This document shows positions 30,409-41,656 of a DNA stretch of 64,000 bases, one piece after another. Each line of letters starts with the position of its first letter. The first letter of the stretch is position 1. Source of the DNA: Acidobacteriota bacterium (GTDB taxonomy: Bacteria; Acidobacteriota; Blastocatellia; RBC074); contig JAFDVI010000016.1 in NCBI GenBank assembly GCA_018269055.1, positions 1 through 64,000 of the forward strand, given 5' to 3'. The notes below the pieces were generated by a model. That model had not been told where the DNA came from. It worked only from the letters and a program-made list of their open reading frames with translations, and searched no databases. The position numbers were made by a program, and so were the translations under genes.

Positions 30409-32076
30409 TTAATCGCCCCGTTCACTGCCTCCTCTGGTTCCGGGCGCGGCGGGCGCTTGCATCCAGTATTTTCTGATTTCGCTGCGCGGATCATTTTCAA
30501 CGCGCGTGTCGGTGTCGAAGATCATCGTCGCGCGCGTGGTGGTATCGTAAGCCGACCAACGCGGAATGCGCGAATTGTTCGGATCGCCGGTTTTGGCAAA
30601 GGCCACCCAGGTCGATGCCAGACGTTCGCACATCACTTTGCCGCCGGGCGAACCGACGCCGACGATGGTGTCGCGCACGTTGTAAAACGAAGCCGCCACG
30701 TCAATGCCGTGCACAGCGCCGAATTTGCCGCCGAAGCCGGGGCTTTCCCAATTCCACAAATACATATAAGCGGGCGCTTTGCCCAGCGCCACTTTTCGCT
30801 CCGCCTGGGTGATTGCCGAGCGGCGGAAGCCTGCGTCTGTGAAAACCTGCGCCTGAATCAGGAAAGGCGATTTCTGGGGATACCGTTGCCGGTACATCGC
30901 CAAAATTTCCTCGGCTTTGTCGCCATAACGTTGGCTCAGAATCGTCTTTAACCCCGCTTCGTCCAGGTTGAAGTTGGTCAGGCTGAGCGCGGCGTCTTCC
31001 AGCGTGGTCGAGATAATCATCGGCACGTCTGCCGATTCGGATGGCGCAACCGGATCAAAGGGATGATGCGGCAGAATCGCGCCGTCCATCACCGGAGCAA
31101 AGCCCGCGATGCCGGTCTGCGCTTCGAGCAATTGCTGCCACGAAACTTTCTGGATGTCAGGGATGCGTGTTTTCGGGATTTCCAGTTTGGCGAGCAATTG
31201 TTCGGCGGCTTTGGTGGCTGTTTCGCGCGTGGTGAAGCGCAATGAAGAGCCGCTTTGCACCGCCGCGCGATGAAATAATCCCTTGGCCGACGGCGTCGCC
31301 AGAATCGCCGAGGTCTTCGCCCCGCCGCCCGATTGGCCGAAGATCATCACACGATTGGGATCACCGCCGAAGTTTTCGATATTGTCGTGCACCCATTGCA
31401 GCGACGCGACCAAATCCATAATGCCCGCCACACCCGCGTTGGCGAATTCAGGCGGCGCGCCCAGATCGGCCAGATGCGTGTACCCGAAGCTGGCCAGGCG
31501 ATGATTGACCGTCACCACCACCACGTCGCCGAAAAGCGCCAATTGCGCGCCGTCGAACCCCGGTGCATTCCCCGAACCGGTTGCGTATCCGCCGCCGTGA
31601 AACGAAACCAGCACAGCGCGTTTGGCATTGTCATTGACGCCCGGCGTCCAGACGTTGAGCACCAGGCAATCTTCGCCCATGCCGCCATTCTGCTGATCCC
31701 ACATAATCATCATTCCGTATTCCGAGCGCAGACTGGACGGCGTCTGCGGACAGACTTGCCCGTGCCCGAAACATTCGCGTACCCCGGTCCACGAAGCGGG
31801 TTTGCGCGGCGGCATAAAACGATTTTTGCCGCCGGTCGAAGCGCCGTAGGGGATACCCTTGAATTCCTTGATGCCGGCAGTGGCAATGCCCTGCACTTTG
31901 CCGGAAGTCGTCTCAACCGTATGAAAAAGCTGGCTCGCGCTGCCAGCCGCCGGGCGGGCGGTTGTGGACGGCGTTTGCGCGGACGTTGCCGGCGCGATTG
32001 AGGCAACGGCCACAGACAACGATAAACCTTTGAGAAAGTCGCGCCGGTTACGCGGATGTTTGTGTTGCTTGGGCAT
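30409..32076 (-). CDS. Type-B carboxylesterase with Tat signal
   Basis: 555 residues. The N-terminus carries a twin-arginine motif RRDFLKG followed by a hydrophobic stretch, so it is exported folded. The COesterase family features are clear: GKVQGIATAGIKEFKGIPYG, EDCLVLNVWTPG, the oxyanion VSFHGGGYATGSG and the nucleophile elbow GQSGGGAKT, with the late GAVHGIDV histidine. ATG 32076 has AGGAG seven bases upstream. It hydrolyses carboxylic esters in the periplasm or outside. It is the promoter-proximal gene of the hydrolase run that follows the TonB receptor. Confidence 0.92.
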   Translation of the reverse strand: MPKQHKHPRNRRDFLKGLSLSVAVASIAPATSAQTPSTTARPAAGSASQLFHTVETTSGKVQGIATAGIKEFKGIPYGASTGGKNRFMPPRKPASWTGVRECFGHGQVCPQTPSSLRSEYGMMIMWDQQNGGMGEDCLVLNVWTPGVNDNAKRAVLVSFHGGGYATGSGNAPGFDGAQLALFGDVVVVTVNHRLASFGYTHLADLGAPPEFANAGVAGIMDLVASLQWVHDNIENFGGDPNRVMIFGQSGGGAKTSAILATPSAKGLFHRAAVQSGSSLRFTTRETATKAAEQLLAKLEIPKTRIPDIQKVSWQQLLEAQTGIAGFAPVMDGAILPHHPFDPVAPSESADVPMIISTTLEDAALSLTNFNLDEAGLKTILSQRYGDKAEEILAMYRQRYPQKSPFLIQAQVFTDAGFRRSAITQAERKVALGKAPAYMYLWNWESPGFGGKFGAVHGIDVAASFYNVRDTIVGVGSPGGKVMCERLASTWVAFAKTGDPNNSRIPRWSAYDTTTRATMIFDTDTRVENDPRSEIRKYWMQAPAAPGTRGGSERGD

Positions 32077-32140
32077 ATTCAATCTCCTGTTTGCTATATC
32101 GGTTTGCGACTGGGTGTACGGGATTGATCAGCAAAATAAC

Positions 32141-32170
32141 GGTAGAGACGCAAAATTTTGCGTCTCTACC
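32141..32170. terminator. Perfect 30-nt palindrome downstream of the TonB receptor gene
   Basis: GGTAGAGACGCAAAA is followed directly by its exact complement. It lies in the 280-bp spacer after the receptor stop and before the carboxylesterase start, where it can form a 15-bp hairpin in RNA or a cruciform in DNA. No uridine run follows on the minus strand, so it may be a repeat element rather than an intrinsic terminator. Further downstream at about 32248-32325 are weaker repeats of the CAGGATGAACAG type. Confidence 0.8.
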
Positions 32171-32356
32171 GGCAAATGATGGATTTTCTGCCCATACACG
32201 CAATTGCAATTTGATCTAAATCCGGGCAAAGAGCCTTTATCCAGGATGAACAGATTGTTCAAGATGACGAGCGGCCAGCGCGGCCTATGGTTCGGTCAAT
32301 CTTGAAACATCCTGACAATCCTGCCTAAACGATACCGCGATTCTGGTTGGCTCGGC

Positions 32357-35300
32357 TTAGAAACTCAGCCGGGCTGCGAATTGGAACGCACGCGGGCCGC
32401 CCGAACCAAACACTGCATTGACTCGGCCAGTCGGCTGACCAAACGTAAAGTCCGGGTTCCGCCCGGGAGCAATAGTCGTCACGGCTCCGGTTGTCGTATT
32501 GACGGTTGCCGTGGGCCGAACATAAGCGTTGAGCGACCCGCTGAAACCTGTCAGGTTCGCAACGTTGAAGATGTTGAAACCTTCGGCGATCAATAGAAGC
32601 TTGACCTTTTCCGTGATCGGGATGCTCCGCGTCACCCGCAAATCGTGCGTCAGGAAACTGTCCCCGCTTGAGAACTTTTCCGGAAGGACGATGTACGGCA
32701 GTACGGTGCCGACAGCGTCGCGCTTCGATCCTTTGGGGATCACCGCAGCCGGTGTGTCTTTCGGCGCCGGGACAGAGGAATTGTAGGCATCCACCAGCCG
32801 CTTGATGTCATTCACGCTCAAGCTTTCCCCGAATGAGCCGGTTGCCACGCCCGGCAGGCGATAAACGAACGTCCCGTCGCCCTCCACATCCAACACGCCC
32901 AGCGTGACAGACGGATGCGGCCCGGTTTGCATCTGCATAATCGAAGACAATTGCCATCCGTTCAATGCGCCGCGCAACAGCGGCATCGTGCCCTTGTATT
33001 TCGGCAAGTCCCAAATACCGCTGAAAGTGAAGCGGTGTTTGGGATTGGCGGCCGCAGAGCCAAAGCCATCGTGCAGGTCATTATTGTTCGAAATGCTGAC
33101 CAGAGTCGTGTAGTGTGACAGCGAGTATGCGCCGGTCAATAAGAAGCCCTTCGAAAATCGCTTGTCCAGCTTGATTTGCAGTGCGCTGTAGCGCGAGAGG
33201 ATGCCGGGCATACCGTATTGAATCGGGCCAAGCGAACATTGCGCATTGGGATCTGTGCCTTGTGTCCCGGTGCAGGCCGGAATCACCGGGCTGCGCGTTG
33301 TGCCGATGACGGCTCCGCTCGTCGGACTGAGCGCGTAGTTGCTGAAGCGGTTCCAGCGATTGAGGTCGGGGAAGAACAACTCGAAAGCGCCGAAGCCTAC
33401 TCCTCGCCGCATCACATAATCGGCGCTCACCGAAAGATTATTCGCCAGGCGTCGCTGCACGCCGACATCAAGCTGGATCGTGTAAGGGAATCGTGCGGAG
33501 TCGTTATCGTAAACGGCGTCCAGCAACTGTCCGCCGGCAACCGTTTTGACGATGTTGATGCCGCGGATGGAAAGGTCTGTCCCCTTGTAAGGATTGCTGG
33601 CAGCCAATTGGCTCGCCAAGCGATCCACATTGTTAATCATATCCAGGGCGGTGAAATTCTGAGGCGTGCTGAAGTTGAGCAGCGCCGGTTGCCCCGGCTG
33701 ACCGGCTTTCGGGTTCGGCAGCCCCGCGCCGGTGAAAGACGCAAGCCCATTGCCCGCCGGACCGAACAGGATTCGCTGATTGAGTTTGAAAAAGCCCACG
33801 TTCGGCGAGATGTGGTGGAGCGAGACGCTCGACCGTACAACGGTTTTTTGCTCCTTGCCCAAGGCCCAGGCAAAGCCAAACGCCGGGTCGAAGTTTTTGT
33901 ACCGTTGGTCAATCGTCTTACCCAGACTGCTGGCCGACAACAAAGGCGCCAGGTATTGCGGCAGTGTCAGATCGTGATAAAGAACATTATCTTCGAACGA
34001 CCAGCCCAGCCCGTAGTTGAGCGTAAACCCCTTGCGGATTTGCCAGGCGTCTTGAATGTAGAAGCGAATAAAGTCGTTGGCCAGCACCTGGTCGTAATTG
34101 TAAGGCCGCGCCGGTTGATCCGGGCTGCCGATGCCGATGGAGAGCGTGCCGGTCACGGGGAGTTGGAGCAAGTCCGCAATCGTCGCGCCTGACCCACCGG
34201 GCTTCAAACTTGCCGGAAGCGCGGCGTAAAGCGTGGGATTCGAAGCCTGCACCTGTGCGGGGCTGAAGGTCGAGAACGATCCTTTGTAATTCTGGTTCCA
34301 GGTGCCGTGATCGAAAACGTGTTCCCAACTGCCGCCAAAACGCACGCGATGCTCGCCCTTTGTCCAGTTCACATTATCCGTCCACTGGTAAGTATGCGGA
34401 TGGCGATCCTGCGGAACGTTGATGCTGTTGCCAAAGGTCACGCCCATAATGGTCGGGCGAATGCCGTTCAGCCCGTAGCAATAGTCCGGATTGCCCGCAA
34501 TGCTTTCGCATTGCGACTGGCTCGGCGGGGCCAGGAAGTTACGCAGATAGGAGAAAGAAAATCGAAAGTCATTGATCAGGGAGGAATTGAGTACGCTGGT
34601 CACGCCCAACTGAATCTGCCAGGCGAAATTGTCCGAAGCGATCCAGTTCGATTCCAGCGTGTTGCCGCCGGAAACGCTGTTGTTGTTGTCCACGCTGGTA
34701 CGCAGAAAGGTGGTGTGTTTCTGGTTCACGATGTAATCCAGCCGCAGATTGCCAAGGTGCTGTTTGAAGGGTTGCTGTGCGATGTGGTTGAAGCCCGCGA
34801 GAATCGGGTCGTCAAACGTGATCGCGTTGGCGCCGACCTGATTGGTTCGTTCGTAGTTGGCGAAAAAGAAAAACTTATCCTTTTTGATCGGTCCGCCAAA
34901 CGTGCCGCCGAATTGCCGGCGCACAAAGAAGGGATCCAGGGCGCGCTTGCAGGCCTCGGATGCCCGATTGAGACAAAGCACATTTTGCGGCAAGCCGTTC
35001 GAGCGCAATTCAGTCGGACGTTTGAATCCGGGGAAGGCAGACATGTTGTGGTCGCGGAAAAACAGGAAGCTGCCGCCGTGAAACTGATTGGTTCCGGTGC
35101 GCGACACGACATTGACAGCCCCTGCCGAAACCGTCCCGCTCGAAAGGTCGAAGGCCAACGTGCTGATCTGGAACTCCTGTACGGTTTCGGCAGAAAAATT
35201 CTGCGACGTGCCGCCGGTGACGCGGTCATTCACACGCGAGCCATCCACCGAAATCACCGTCATTTGTTGGGGAGCGCTGCCGATGGAAACCTGGAAGAAG

Positions 35301-35917
35301 TTGTTGACGTTGCCCGCGCCGGATTGCGCCGCGTAATTGACATTGACGCCTGGCTCCAGCAGCGCCACAGAGAGAAAGCTCCGTCCGTTCAGGGGTAAAG
35401 TTTCGACTTTCTCGCGGCTGACAAGACCGCCGACCACGGTATCAGTCGTGTTGATGACCGGGGATGAAGCTCCGGTTACTTCAATGGTCTGGTTGGCCGC
35501 ACCGACTGACATTGTGAAATTCCCGCCGGTACTGTTGCCTACCTGGACGATCATGATGCGAATCTGCGTCGTGAATCCTTTTGATTCGACCTTCACCTCG
35601 TATTCACCGGGAATCAAATTTTCAGCCGAATAATTTCCTTCGCTGTTGGTCGTCAAATTTCTCAGCGCGCCCGTGGCTGAATTCTTCACAGTAATGCTCG
35701 CGCCGGCGATTACTTCTCCGTTCGGATCGGTGATCGTGCCGGTGATGGAACCGGTTGCATTCTGTGCGATGAGTTGGCTTGCCAGACAAATCAAGAAAGT
35801 CAGGCTTGTCGCTGTGCAAAATACAAGCCTGCTCCAGGCCTTTCCCGCCGGGAAAGACTCGGGTTTTGTCACAAACAATGACGGAAGGTATACGGAACGA
35901 CTGACGGAATTCTTCAT
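32357..35917 (-). CDS. TonB-dependent receptor, Oar-like, with carboxypeptidase-regulatory domain
   Basis: 1186 residues from ATG 35917, with GAGGAGACG upstream. After a signal segment ([22 protein letters not shown]) comes a CarboxypepD_reg-like domain ([20 protein letters not shown] ... [18 protein letters not shown]), a plug-like region ([22 protein letters not shown]) and a long beta-barrel ending in the outer-membrane signature FQFAARLSF. No clear TonB box is visible. This architecture is the dominant outer-membrane receptor type of Acidobacteriota and is thought to import or bind large substrates. It sits between a MalT-like regulator and the exported hydrolases, like the transporter of a polysaccharide-utilisation locus. 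Confidence 0.92.
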   Translation of the reverse strand: MKNSVSRSVYLPSLFVTKPESFPAGKAWSRLVFCTATSLTFLICLASQLIAQNATGSITGTITDPNGEVIAGASITVKNSATGALRNLTTNSEGNYSAENLIPGEYEVKVESKGFTTQIRIMIVQVGNSTGGNFTMSVGAANQTIEVTGASSPVINTTDTVVGGLVSREKVETLPLNGRSFLSVALLEPGVNVNYAAQSGAGNVNNFFQVSIGSAPQQMTVISVDGSRVNDRVTGGTSQNFSAETVQEFQISTLAFDLSSGTVSAGAVNVVSRTGTNQFHGGSFLFFRDHNMSAFPGFKRPTELRSNGLPQNVLCLNRASEACKRALDPFFVRRQFGGTFGGPIKKDKFFFFANYERTNQVGANAITFDDPILAGFNHIAQQPFKQHLGNLRLDYIVNQKHTTFLRTSVDNNNSVSGGNTLESNWIASDNFAWQIQLGVTSVLNSSLINDFRFSFSYLRNFLAPPSQSQCESIAGNPDYCYGLNGIRPTIMGVTFGNSINVPQDRHPHTYQWTDNVNWTKGEHRVRFGGSWEHVFDHGTWNQNYKGSFSTFSPAQVQASNPTLYAALPASLKPGGSGATIADLLQLPVTGTLSIGIGSPDQPARPYNYDQVLANDFIRFYIQDAWQIRKGFTLNYGLGWSFEDNVLYHDLTLPQYLAPLLSASSLGKTIDQRYKNFDPAFGFAWALGKEQKTVVRSSVSLHHISPNVGFFKLNQRILFGPAGNGLASFTGAGLPNPKAGQPGQPALLNFSTPQNFTALDMINNVDRLASQLAASNPYKGTDLSIRGINIVKTVAGGQLLDAVYDNDSARFPYTIQLDVGVQRRLANNLSVSADYVMRRGVGFGAFELFFPDLNRWNRFSNYALSPTSGAVIGTTRSPVIPACTGTQGTDPNAQCSLGPIQYGMPGILSRYSALQIKLDKRFSKGFLLTGAYSLSHYTTLVSISNNNDLHDGFGSAAANPKHRFTFSGIWDLPKYKGTMPLLRGALNGWQLSSIMQMQTGPHPSVTLGVLDVEGDGTFVYRLPGVATGSFGESLSVNDIKRLVDAYNSSVPAPKDTPAAVIPKGSKRDAVGTVLPYIVLPEKFSSGDSFLTHDLRVTRSIPITEKVKLLLIAEGFNIFNVANLTGFSGSLNAYVRPTATVNTTTGAVTTIAPGRNPDFTFGQPTGRVNAVFGSGGPRAFQFAARLSF

Positions 35918-36177
35918 AACTCGTCTCCTCTTCAGTGAGCGCTGGTTGCTGTACAAAATGTTGTGGACTGAAATCGAGGGCAATTGGAGATGACCCAATC
36001 CGATTTCGTGGTTCAACTGCGAGCGGGAGCGACCGGGAGGCCGCCAATTTCATCCCTAAAAGCCAGTTACAGAAGTAGGTCTAAGTCGAATGTTTCTTTG
36101 TATAAGTCGTTTCAAGCAGTATGGAAGACGTGTGATGAAAAGCGGCGGCAGTCTAACAGGATATGAACGGCGAATAC

Positions 36178-36193
36178 CCTAACGAAAGTTAGG
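36178..36193. promoter_or_regulatory. Short inverted repeat upstream of the receptor gene, candidate operator
   Basis: CCTAACGAAAGTTAGG (six-base arms around GAAA) lies about 260 bp upstream of the receptor ATG, between it and the MalT-like regulator gene. It could be a regulator-binding dyad or a small RNA hairpin. The evidence is its symmetry and position only. Confidence 0.3.
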
Positions 36194-36211
36194 TAGGAAA
36201 GAATTTTCTAC

Positions 36212-36318
36212 GTGGCGCAGATTTTCCAACCTGCTCAGCCTCTCTGATGAGAAGACCTGTAAGTGCAACTGAATGCTTTCTGAAGGGAGTCGGGCACAGG
36301 TTGGAAAACCAGCGCTAC
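36212..36318. repeat. Intergenic inverted repeat of the GTRGCGC-GGTTTTCCAACC family
   Basis: Arms at 36212-36233 and 36297-36318 are imperfect complements (each about 22 bases, sharing GCGC and TTTTCCAACCTG) about 60 bases apart, immediately after the stop of the MalT-like regulator. A similar TTCCAACC element occurs at 47571-47671. The remaining sequence 35918-36322 holds no gene that I can support; it must include the receptor promoter. Confidence 0.8.
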
Positions 36319-36322
36319 AGCT

Positions 36323-38953
36323 TCAGATCAGATTGAATTGCCGTGCCTGGGCAATGGCTTGCGTTCGGCTGGCGACGTTCAGTTTGCCGAAAATCTGATT
36401 AAGGTGCCATTTGGTGGTTCCTTCGGTGATGGTCAGTCGCGCGGCGATGTCGCGATTCGACAATCCATCGGCGACCAACCGTAAAATCGCCAATTGCGTT
36501 TTGCTGAGCGGCTCAATCAGGTTTTGCGAAGGTTTTGTTGAAAGCGGTTGTTCTTTGGAAAAGGTTTCCAGCAGGTTGCCGACAAAGGCCGGAGCCGTTT
36601 GGCGCAAGTGGCTGAGCAGTTGCGTCATTTCTGCGCCCTCATCCAGAAACATGCGGCGATACCCTTCCGGCGCAGCCAGGCTGATGGCCTGTCCCAGATA
36701 ATCAATCGCGGCGTCTGTGCGATTGAGCGCCCGGCAAGTCAGCGCTTGCAATAGATAGATGGTAATCAAACTGTTCAACCGCCCCTGGCGCTGAGCGGAT
36801 TCTTCAATTTGGGAAAGCAATTGTTGCGCGGCTTCCGCTCTGCCTTGCGCCAGCAGCAATCGGGCGTAGGTCAAATTTTCCTGCTCCGACCGGTCGCGCG
36901 CTTCCGTTGGCAAATCGGCCAGCGTCAACGCGGCGGCGGTGACGTGTCCCAACCGCAATTGTAGCTCTGCCGTCACGGCAGCGATTTTGCGAATGCGGCG
37001 CGCGTTTTCGGAATTCGCCGCCAGATTGCGCGCCGCCGCCAAGGTTTCCCACATCGCTTCAATCCCGCCTTGTGCGTAATACAACTTGGCCAGCGTGCGT
37101 TGCCCAACCAACGCGTAATACACCGTGCCCATTTGCCGGCATAACTCAATTCCAGTTGTCAAATAATGCCGTGCGCGTTCCAGATCGTTGATTTCGTAAT
37201 AGAGCATCCCCAGAGGAACATACACCATTCCCGCCACCGGAGCCGGATTGCCGCGCACATCCAGAAACTGCGCGGCGGCTTGTTCACAAGCCTGAATCGC
37301 TTCGCGCAACTGCCCCTGCTGGTTCAGCAGCAAGGTCAAATACCCAAGCGATTCCAGAACCGGCAAGTGGTGTCCCAACCGCTGTCCCAACGCCATCGCT
37401 TGTCGCAAAGTGTGAATCGCCGTTTCCCGGTCGCTAGTCAGCCGTTGCGCCTGTCCCAGGTGGCTGAGCGCCGTCGTTCTGTAAAACGATTCGGTTTCAT
37501 CGAGCAGGGTTAACGCTTCTTCGGCCAGTTTCACCGCTTTCACAGGCTCATCGCGGCTGAGCGCCAGAAAGGCTCGAAACGCCAGCAACATCCCGCGATG
37601 CAACGGCGGCGCATCCGGACGCTGATTTTCCACCGCCAGCGCAGCGTAGGCTTCGCCGGTGACGATCTCTCCGCGCAGGTAAAGAATCCAGCCTTTGTGA
37701 ACCAGCAAATCGCTGTTGGCGCGAACGACTTTTTCGGGCAAGGCGTTCACCCAACCGAGCAGCAAGTTATACCCGCCGTTCAAACAGGTTTCTTCGGCGC
37801 TGCGGCGAATCAACCGAACAACCGTCGTGAAATCGCGCGCCGCCAACATGTGTTTGATCGCTTCCGGCATAAAGCCATGCGTTTCGTACCATTGCCCCGC
37901 TCGCACGTGCATTTCGCGCAGTTCCGATACGGCCAACTCTGCCCGCAAAAAATCCGCGAACAAATGGTGATAGCGATACCATTGGCGCTGGTCGTCCAGC
38001 GGAATCAAAAACAGATTTGCGCGCTCCAAATGAACCAGCATCGCCTGGCTGTCTTCGCGTCCGGTGACGGCGTTGCAAAGCGAGGCGTTGAACCGATCCA
38101 AAATCGCCGTTTGATGCAAAAACGCGCGTACTTCCGCCGGTTGCTGGCGCAGCACTTCTGCCGCCAGATAATCAATGATGTCCCGCTGGCCTCCGTCAAA
38201 AGCCTGCATTTCCAGCGGCTCCGACTCTTGCTGTGTAGCGCGACCGCGGAGCGAAAGCGCAGCCATTTGCAACCCCGCAATCCAGCCTTCGGTGTGATCT
38301 TCCAACGCTTGTGTCGTTTCGTTGGTCAGCGCCAACCCCATCGTTCGTTTCAAAAACGCGGCAGTTTCTTCGCGCGTAAAGCGCAAATCCTGCAACCGTA
38401 TCTCGGCCACTTCCCAACGCGCGCGCATTCTGGGCAACGGCAAAGCCGGTTCTTCGCGCGTGGCGATGACAAGGCGGCAGTTCGACGGCAGGTGATCCAG
38501 AAAAAAGGCCAGTGCGACGCGAAGCTCCGGATGAGTGACCAGGTGATAATCGTCCAGCACCAGCACGCCTGTCGCGGATAGCAATGCCAGATCGTTGATC
38601 AGCAGCGTCATCAAATGTTCCAACTTCGGAAGTTGCGGCGTTTCCAGCAGCGATTGCGCCGTCCGCCCTATGCTCGCGTCCAGCGTTTGCCAGGCCGCGA
38701 TGAAATGCGCAAGAAACCGAACCGGATCGTTGTCGTCTTCTTCCAGCGACAACCAGGCGACCTGCGGCAACGGTTGCTGTTTGTGCAACCACGAAGCGAT
38801 CAACGTCGTTTTCCCAAACCCCGCAGGCGCGGAAACCAGCGTCAGCCGATGCCGCAATCCTTCGTCCAAACGTTTCAGCAGTCGCGTGCGCACCACCCAA
38901 TCCATGCGCTTGGGCGGAATTGAAAGCTTGGTTTTCAGAATCTGAGTCGCCAT
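36323..38953 (-). CDS. MalT-like LuxR-family ATP-dependent transcriptional activator
   Basis: 876 residues from ATG 38953 ([16 protein letters not shown], the usual MalT/LAL N-terminus); the frame runs on upstream but into a repeat and an opposing gene. The P-loop SAPAGFGKT is at 41-49, a Walker B-like [10 protein letters not shown] lies near 145, a tetratricopeptide-rich sensor fills about 400-780, and the LuxR HTH is at the end ([20 protein letters not shown] ... [20 protein letters not shown]). MalT-type proteins are activated by a small ligand plus ATP. Orientation and position make it the likely activator of the receptor-hydrolase locus downstream. Confidence 0.93.
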   Translation of the reverse strand: MATQILKTKLSIPPKRMDWVVRTRLLKRLDEGLRHRLTLVSAPAGFGKTTLIASWLHKQQPLPQVAWLSLEEDDNDPVRFLAHFIAAWQTLDASIGRTAQSLLETPQLPKLEHLMTLLINDLALLSATGVLVLDDYHLVTHPELRVALAFFLDHLPSNCRLVIATREEPALPLPRMRARWEVAEIRLQDLRFTREETAAFLKRTMGLALTNETTQALEDHTEGWIAGLQMAALSLRGRATQQESEPLEMQAFDGGQRDIIDYLAAEVLRQQPAEVRAFLHQTAILDRFNASLCNAVTGREDSQAMLVHLERANLFLIPLDDQRQWYRYHHLFADFLRAELAVSELREMHVRAGQWYETHGFMPEAIKHMLAARDFTTVVRLIRRSAEETCLNGGYNLLLGWVNALPEKVVRANSDLLVHKGWILYLRGEIVTGEAYAALAVENQRPDAPPLHRGMLLAFRAFLALSRDEPVKAVKLAEEALTLLDETESFYRTTALSHLGQAQRLTSDRETAIHTLRQAMALGQRLGHHLPVLESLGYLTLLLNQQGQLREAIQACEQAAAQFLDVRGNPAPVAGMVYVPLGMLYYEINDLERARHYLTTGIELCRQMGTVYYALVGQRTLAKLYYAQGGIEAMWETLAAARNLAANSENARRIRKIAAVTAELQLRLGHVTAAALTLADLPTEARDRSEQENLTYARLLLAQGRAEAAQQLLSQIEESAQRQGRLNSLITIYLLQALTCRALNRTDAAIDYLGQAISLAAPEGYRRMFLDEGAEMTQLLSHLRQTAPAFVGNLLETFSKEQPLSTKPSQNLIEPLSKTQLAILRLVADGLSNRDIAARLTITEGTTKWHLNQIFGKLNVASRTQAIAQARQFNLI

Positions 38954-38970
38954 AACCCTTTGGAAAAAAA

Positions 38971-39051
38971 GTAGCGCAACCGGCCGTGGTTGCGTAGCTC
39001 CTGACAATGAGCGAACAAAGATACCCGCGCAACCGTGGCCGGTTGCGCTAC
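38971..39051. repeat. Intergenic inverted repeat of the GTAGCGCAACC family, copy 2
   Basis: Perfect 15-bp outer arms GTAGCGCAACCGGCC (38971-38985) and its complement (39037-39051), continuing imperfectly inwards to 38994 and 39028. It lies in the divergent spacer between the MalT-like gene and the esterase gene. Its core is shared with 29211-29292. Confidence 0.9.
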
Positions 39052-39174
39052 TTTCATCTTTGAGAGCGTCGCAAAAAACTGGCGGATGTGTATTATTCTC
39101 CTTTCGCCTTGCGCCGTGAAGCGCGCGCGGGCGGCTAAACGAATTATTTTCGCATTCAAACGAGAGGGAAACGT

Positions 39175-40083
39175 TTGCAATTGACCAGTTCGAATTCCAA
39201 TGCGGCCGCAACCAGAATGGCCGGCGTCCCCGAACCCGAAACGACCACACATCTTTCGACCTCCGCGCCATCCAGCGAACATACGCTGACCGGCGAATTC
39301 CATCTTCATTCCAACTTTCATTCCAATGTTTTGGCGAATCAACGCGATGTGATTGTCTATCTGCCTCCCGGCTACAAAGATTCCGAGAGTCAAGAAAACG
39401 AATCGCGGCGCTTCCCGGTTTTCTACCTGCAAGACGGACAAAATCTGTTCGACGCGGCAACCTCGTTTCACGGCGTGGAATGGGGCGTAGATGAAATCGC
39501 TCAGCGATTGATTCTGGGCGGCAGAATCGAGCCGTTAATCATCGTCGGCGTGTACAACACGGGCGTCCACCGAATGGACGAATACACGCCAACCAAAGAT
39601 CCGCGTCAGAAACACGGCGGCAATGCCGATTCGTACGGGCGATTTTTGATCGAAGAACTCAAACCATTCATGGATCAAAACTACAGAACGCTGGCTGGAC
39701 CGGAATTCACAGGGCTGGGTGGTTCGTCGCTGGGCGCGCTGGCCTCGCTGTATCTGGGACTGAAGCATCCGAATGTGTTCAGCAAGCTGATGGTGATGTC
39801 GCCTTCCGTCTGGTGGGATCACGGAATGATCCTGCGTTTTGTTCAGCACTTGCGCGCCAAACCGACGACGCGTATCTGGCTGGACATTGGATCGAAAGAA
39901 GGAAAGTTCACGCCGGGGTATGTTCGGCAATTGCGCGATTTGCTGATCACACAAGGCTGGCGTCTGGACGCCGATTTGAAGTTTACGGAAATTCGCGGCG
40001 GCCACCACACGGAAGCCGCCTGGGCAAAGCGCGTCGAACCCGCGTTGCGGTTTCTGTTTCCCAAACAACGACCTGCGAAATGA
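39175..40083 (+). CDS. Putative esterase, enterochelin-esterase/EsD-like
   Basis: 302 residues. The start is TTG 39175, preceded by GAGAGGG; the first in-frame ATG (39217) has no ribosome binding site. The core shows [29 protein letters not shown], the nucleophile elbow [12 protein letters not shown] and a final HHTEAAW histidine, as in the PF00756 esterase family (enterochelin esterase, S-formylglutathione hydrolase, mycolyltransferase). No signal peptide is visible. It is divergent from the MalT-like regulator and translationally coupled with the next gene (ATGA overlap). Confidence 0.85.
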   Translation: MQLTSSNSNAAATRMAGVPEPETTTHLSTSAPSSEHTLTGEFHLHSNFHSNVLANQRDVIVYLPPGYKDSESQENESRRFPVFYLQDGQNLFDAATSFHGVEWGVDEIAQRLILGGRIEPLIIVGVYNTGVHRMDEYTPTKDPRQKHGGNADSYGRFLIEELKPFMDQNYRTLAGPEFTGLGGSSLGALASLYLGLKHPNVFSKLMVMSPSVWWDHGMILRFVQHLRAKPTTRIWLDIGSKEGKFTPGYVRQLRDLLITQGWRLDADLKFTEIRGGHHTEAAWAKRVEPALRFLFPKQRPAK

Positions 40084-40709
40084 TCGTTTCTCCGTGGAGC
40101 CAACTGAACGAACACGAGCAGTGGAGCTTAATCTCCAAGCTTGTCGGCTTGCGTGAACCAGAGGTTGAAACCGATCAACAGGTGGAAGCCGCCGCCGAAC
40201 GATTTGATCAGCTCATCATCGAATACGGCCTGGATGGCAATGTGAACCGTCGCGCTACGGCAGACAATGTGCTGACTGCGCGAAACTTCATTGTGCAGGC
40301 GGCGCGGTTCTGGCCGCACATTGCCGAGATCAAAGGGTTTCGTCGAAGTTACCTGGAGTTGACGGTTTTGAGTCGGGAGGCGTTTTTGCAGGCTTTGGCC
40401 GATGCGGATTATGTCATCAATCGCGAACCATTTTGGACAAACCACAAATTCGACAGCGCGCGTGAAATGACCAATTACTCAATGCAACCTTCGCTGCATT
40501 TCGCCAATGACCGCGCCAACGAATCTGAATATGGACCCAGCTATTTCTTCGTTCATTGGGACAAAACGTCGGCGTGGTTCAGAAAATCGAACTGGCGGAT
40601 TCGCTTTTTGCCCGGCGCTCGCCAGATTGAACAACTCTATGCCGCCGTTCATCACCGCTTTGGCTGCGCGTGTCCGCGACAGGTGAGTGAACACTTAAAA
40701 CGGGTTTGA
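40080..40709 (+). CDS. Hypothetical protein coupled to the esterase gene
   Basis: 209 residues starting [14 protein letters not shown] at an ATG that overlaps the esterase stop by four bases. I do not recognise the family. The protein is soluble, with acidic helices in the first half (EVETDQQVEAAAERFDQLII) and an aromatic, Arg-rich second half (YFFVHWDKTSAWFRKSNWRI). No signal peptide, membrane span or catalytic motif is evident. Coupling suggests a function related to the esterase. Confidence 0.75.
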   Translation: MIVSPWSQLNEHEQWSLISKLVGLREPEVETDQQVEAAAERFDQLIIEYGLDGNVNRRATADNVLTARNFIVQAARFWPHIAEIKGFRRSYLELTVLSREAFLQALADADYVINREPFWTNHKFDSAREMTNYSMQPSLHFANDRANESEYGPSYFFVHWDKTSAWFRKSNWRIRFLPGARQIEQLYAAVHHRFGCACPRQVSEHLKRV

Positions 40710-40712
40710 TCA

Positions 40713-41588
40713 TCAACCGGCAAATTCCACCATGGGCAATCCGCGCACGCCGGGTTTGCAGCGGAAAATGCCTCCGGCCAGCGGCTGTTTGGCCAATTCT
40801 TCAGCAGGCATTCGCGTGCTGGCCGTGGTGATGTACAACTCGTCCAACTTAACTCCGCCAAAACAACACGAGGTCGGACGCGCCACCGGCAAGCGAACTT
40901 CGCCGATGATTTGCCCGTCGGCTGGATTGACACGAATCACGCGCCAGCCATCCCACAACGCAATCCAAAGCATTCCTGCTTCGTCAATGGTCATTCCGTC
41001 CGGTGAACCGTCACTTTCCGGAATTTCAATCACCAACCGTTCGTTCGTGATTTCACCGGATTGGGCGTGGAACTCAAACGCGACAACTTCGCCGGTCGGC
41101 GAATCAATGTAAAACATCGTCCTGTCATCCAAACTCCAGGCCAGTCCATTGGAAATCCACACGTCATCGAGTTTGCGATGAACATTCAAATCCGGATCGA
41201 GCCGGTACAAAAAACCGCTCGGTTCATCGTGCTGTATGCGTGTTGTGCCAGCCCAGAATCGTCCCGCCGAATCGCATTTGCCATCGTTGAACCGGTTGTC
41301 GGGCAAATGCGATTCCGGGTCGGCAATCGGCGTCAGCGCTTCTGTGTTCAGGTCGAGTTTGTAAAACCCATGATGCAGCGCCAGCAGCACGCCGCCAGAA
41401 CGCATGCCGACCGCGCAACCGATCATCTGGCCGACATCAATTTTGCGGTCGGAACCTCCGGCCGGATCAAACACGTGAAACGCGTTTCCTTCAATGTCCA
41501 CCCAATAAAGCTGCTGTGTTTTGGCATTCCACCACGGCCCTTCGCCGAGCAATACCTTGGCGTCCAGCGCCAGTTCCGCTTCAATCAT
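40713..41588 (-). CDS. SMP-30/gluconolactonase/LRE-family protein
   Basis: 291 residues from ATG 41588 (GAGG upstream). The six-bladed propeller signatures are AKVLLGEGPWWNAKTQQLYWVDI (metal-ligand Glu in two parts), DNRFNDGKCDSAGRFWAGT, ISNGLAWSLDDRTMFYIDS and GSPDGMTIDEAGMLWIALWDG. The family hydrolyses aldonolactones such as gluconolactone or pentonolactones with a divalent cation. It is cytoplasmic (no signal peptide) and convergent with the hypothetical gene, leaving a 3-bp gap. It is downstream of thiS by 68 bp. Confidence 0.93.
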   Translation of the reverse strand: MIEAELALDAKVLLGEGPWWNAKTQQLYWVDIEGNAFHVFDPAGGSDRKIDVGQMIGCAVGMRSGGVLLALHHGFYKLDLNTEALTPIADPESHLPDNRFNDGKCDSAGRFWAGTTRIQHDEPSGFLYRLDPDLNVHRKLDDVWISNGLAWSLDDRTMFYIDSPTGEVVAFEFHAQSGEITNERLVIEIPESDGSPDGMTIDEAGMLWIALWDGWRVIRVNPADGQIIGEVRLPVARPTSCCFGGVKLDELYITTASTRMPAEELAKQPLAGGIFRCKPGVRGLPMVEFAG

Positions 41589-41656
41589 TGTTTTGCCTCT
41601 GTTTCCTGAACTTGAGTTGAAAGGTGAGAACGAGCGTTCAGCAGAACTTCGCGGCG

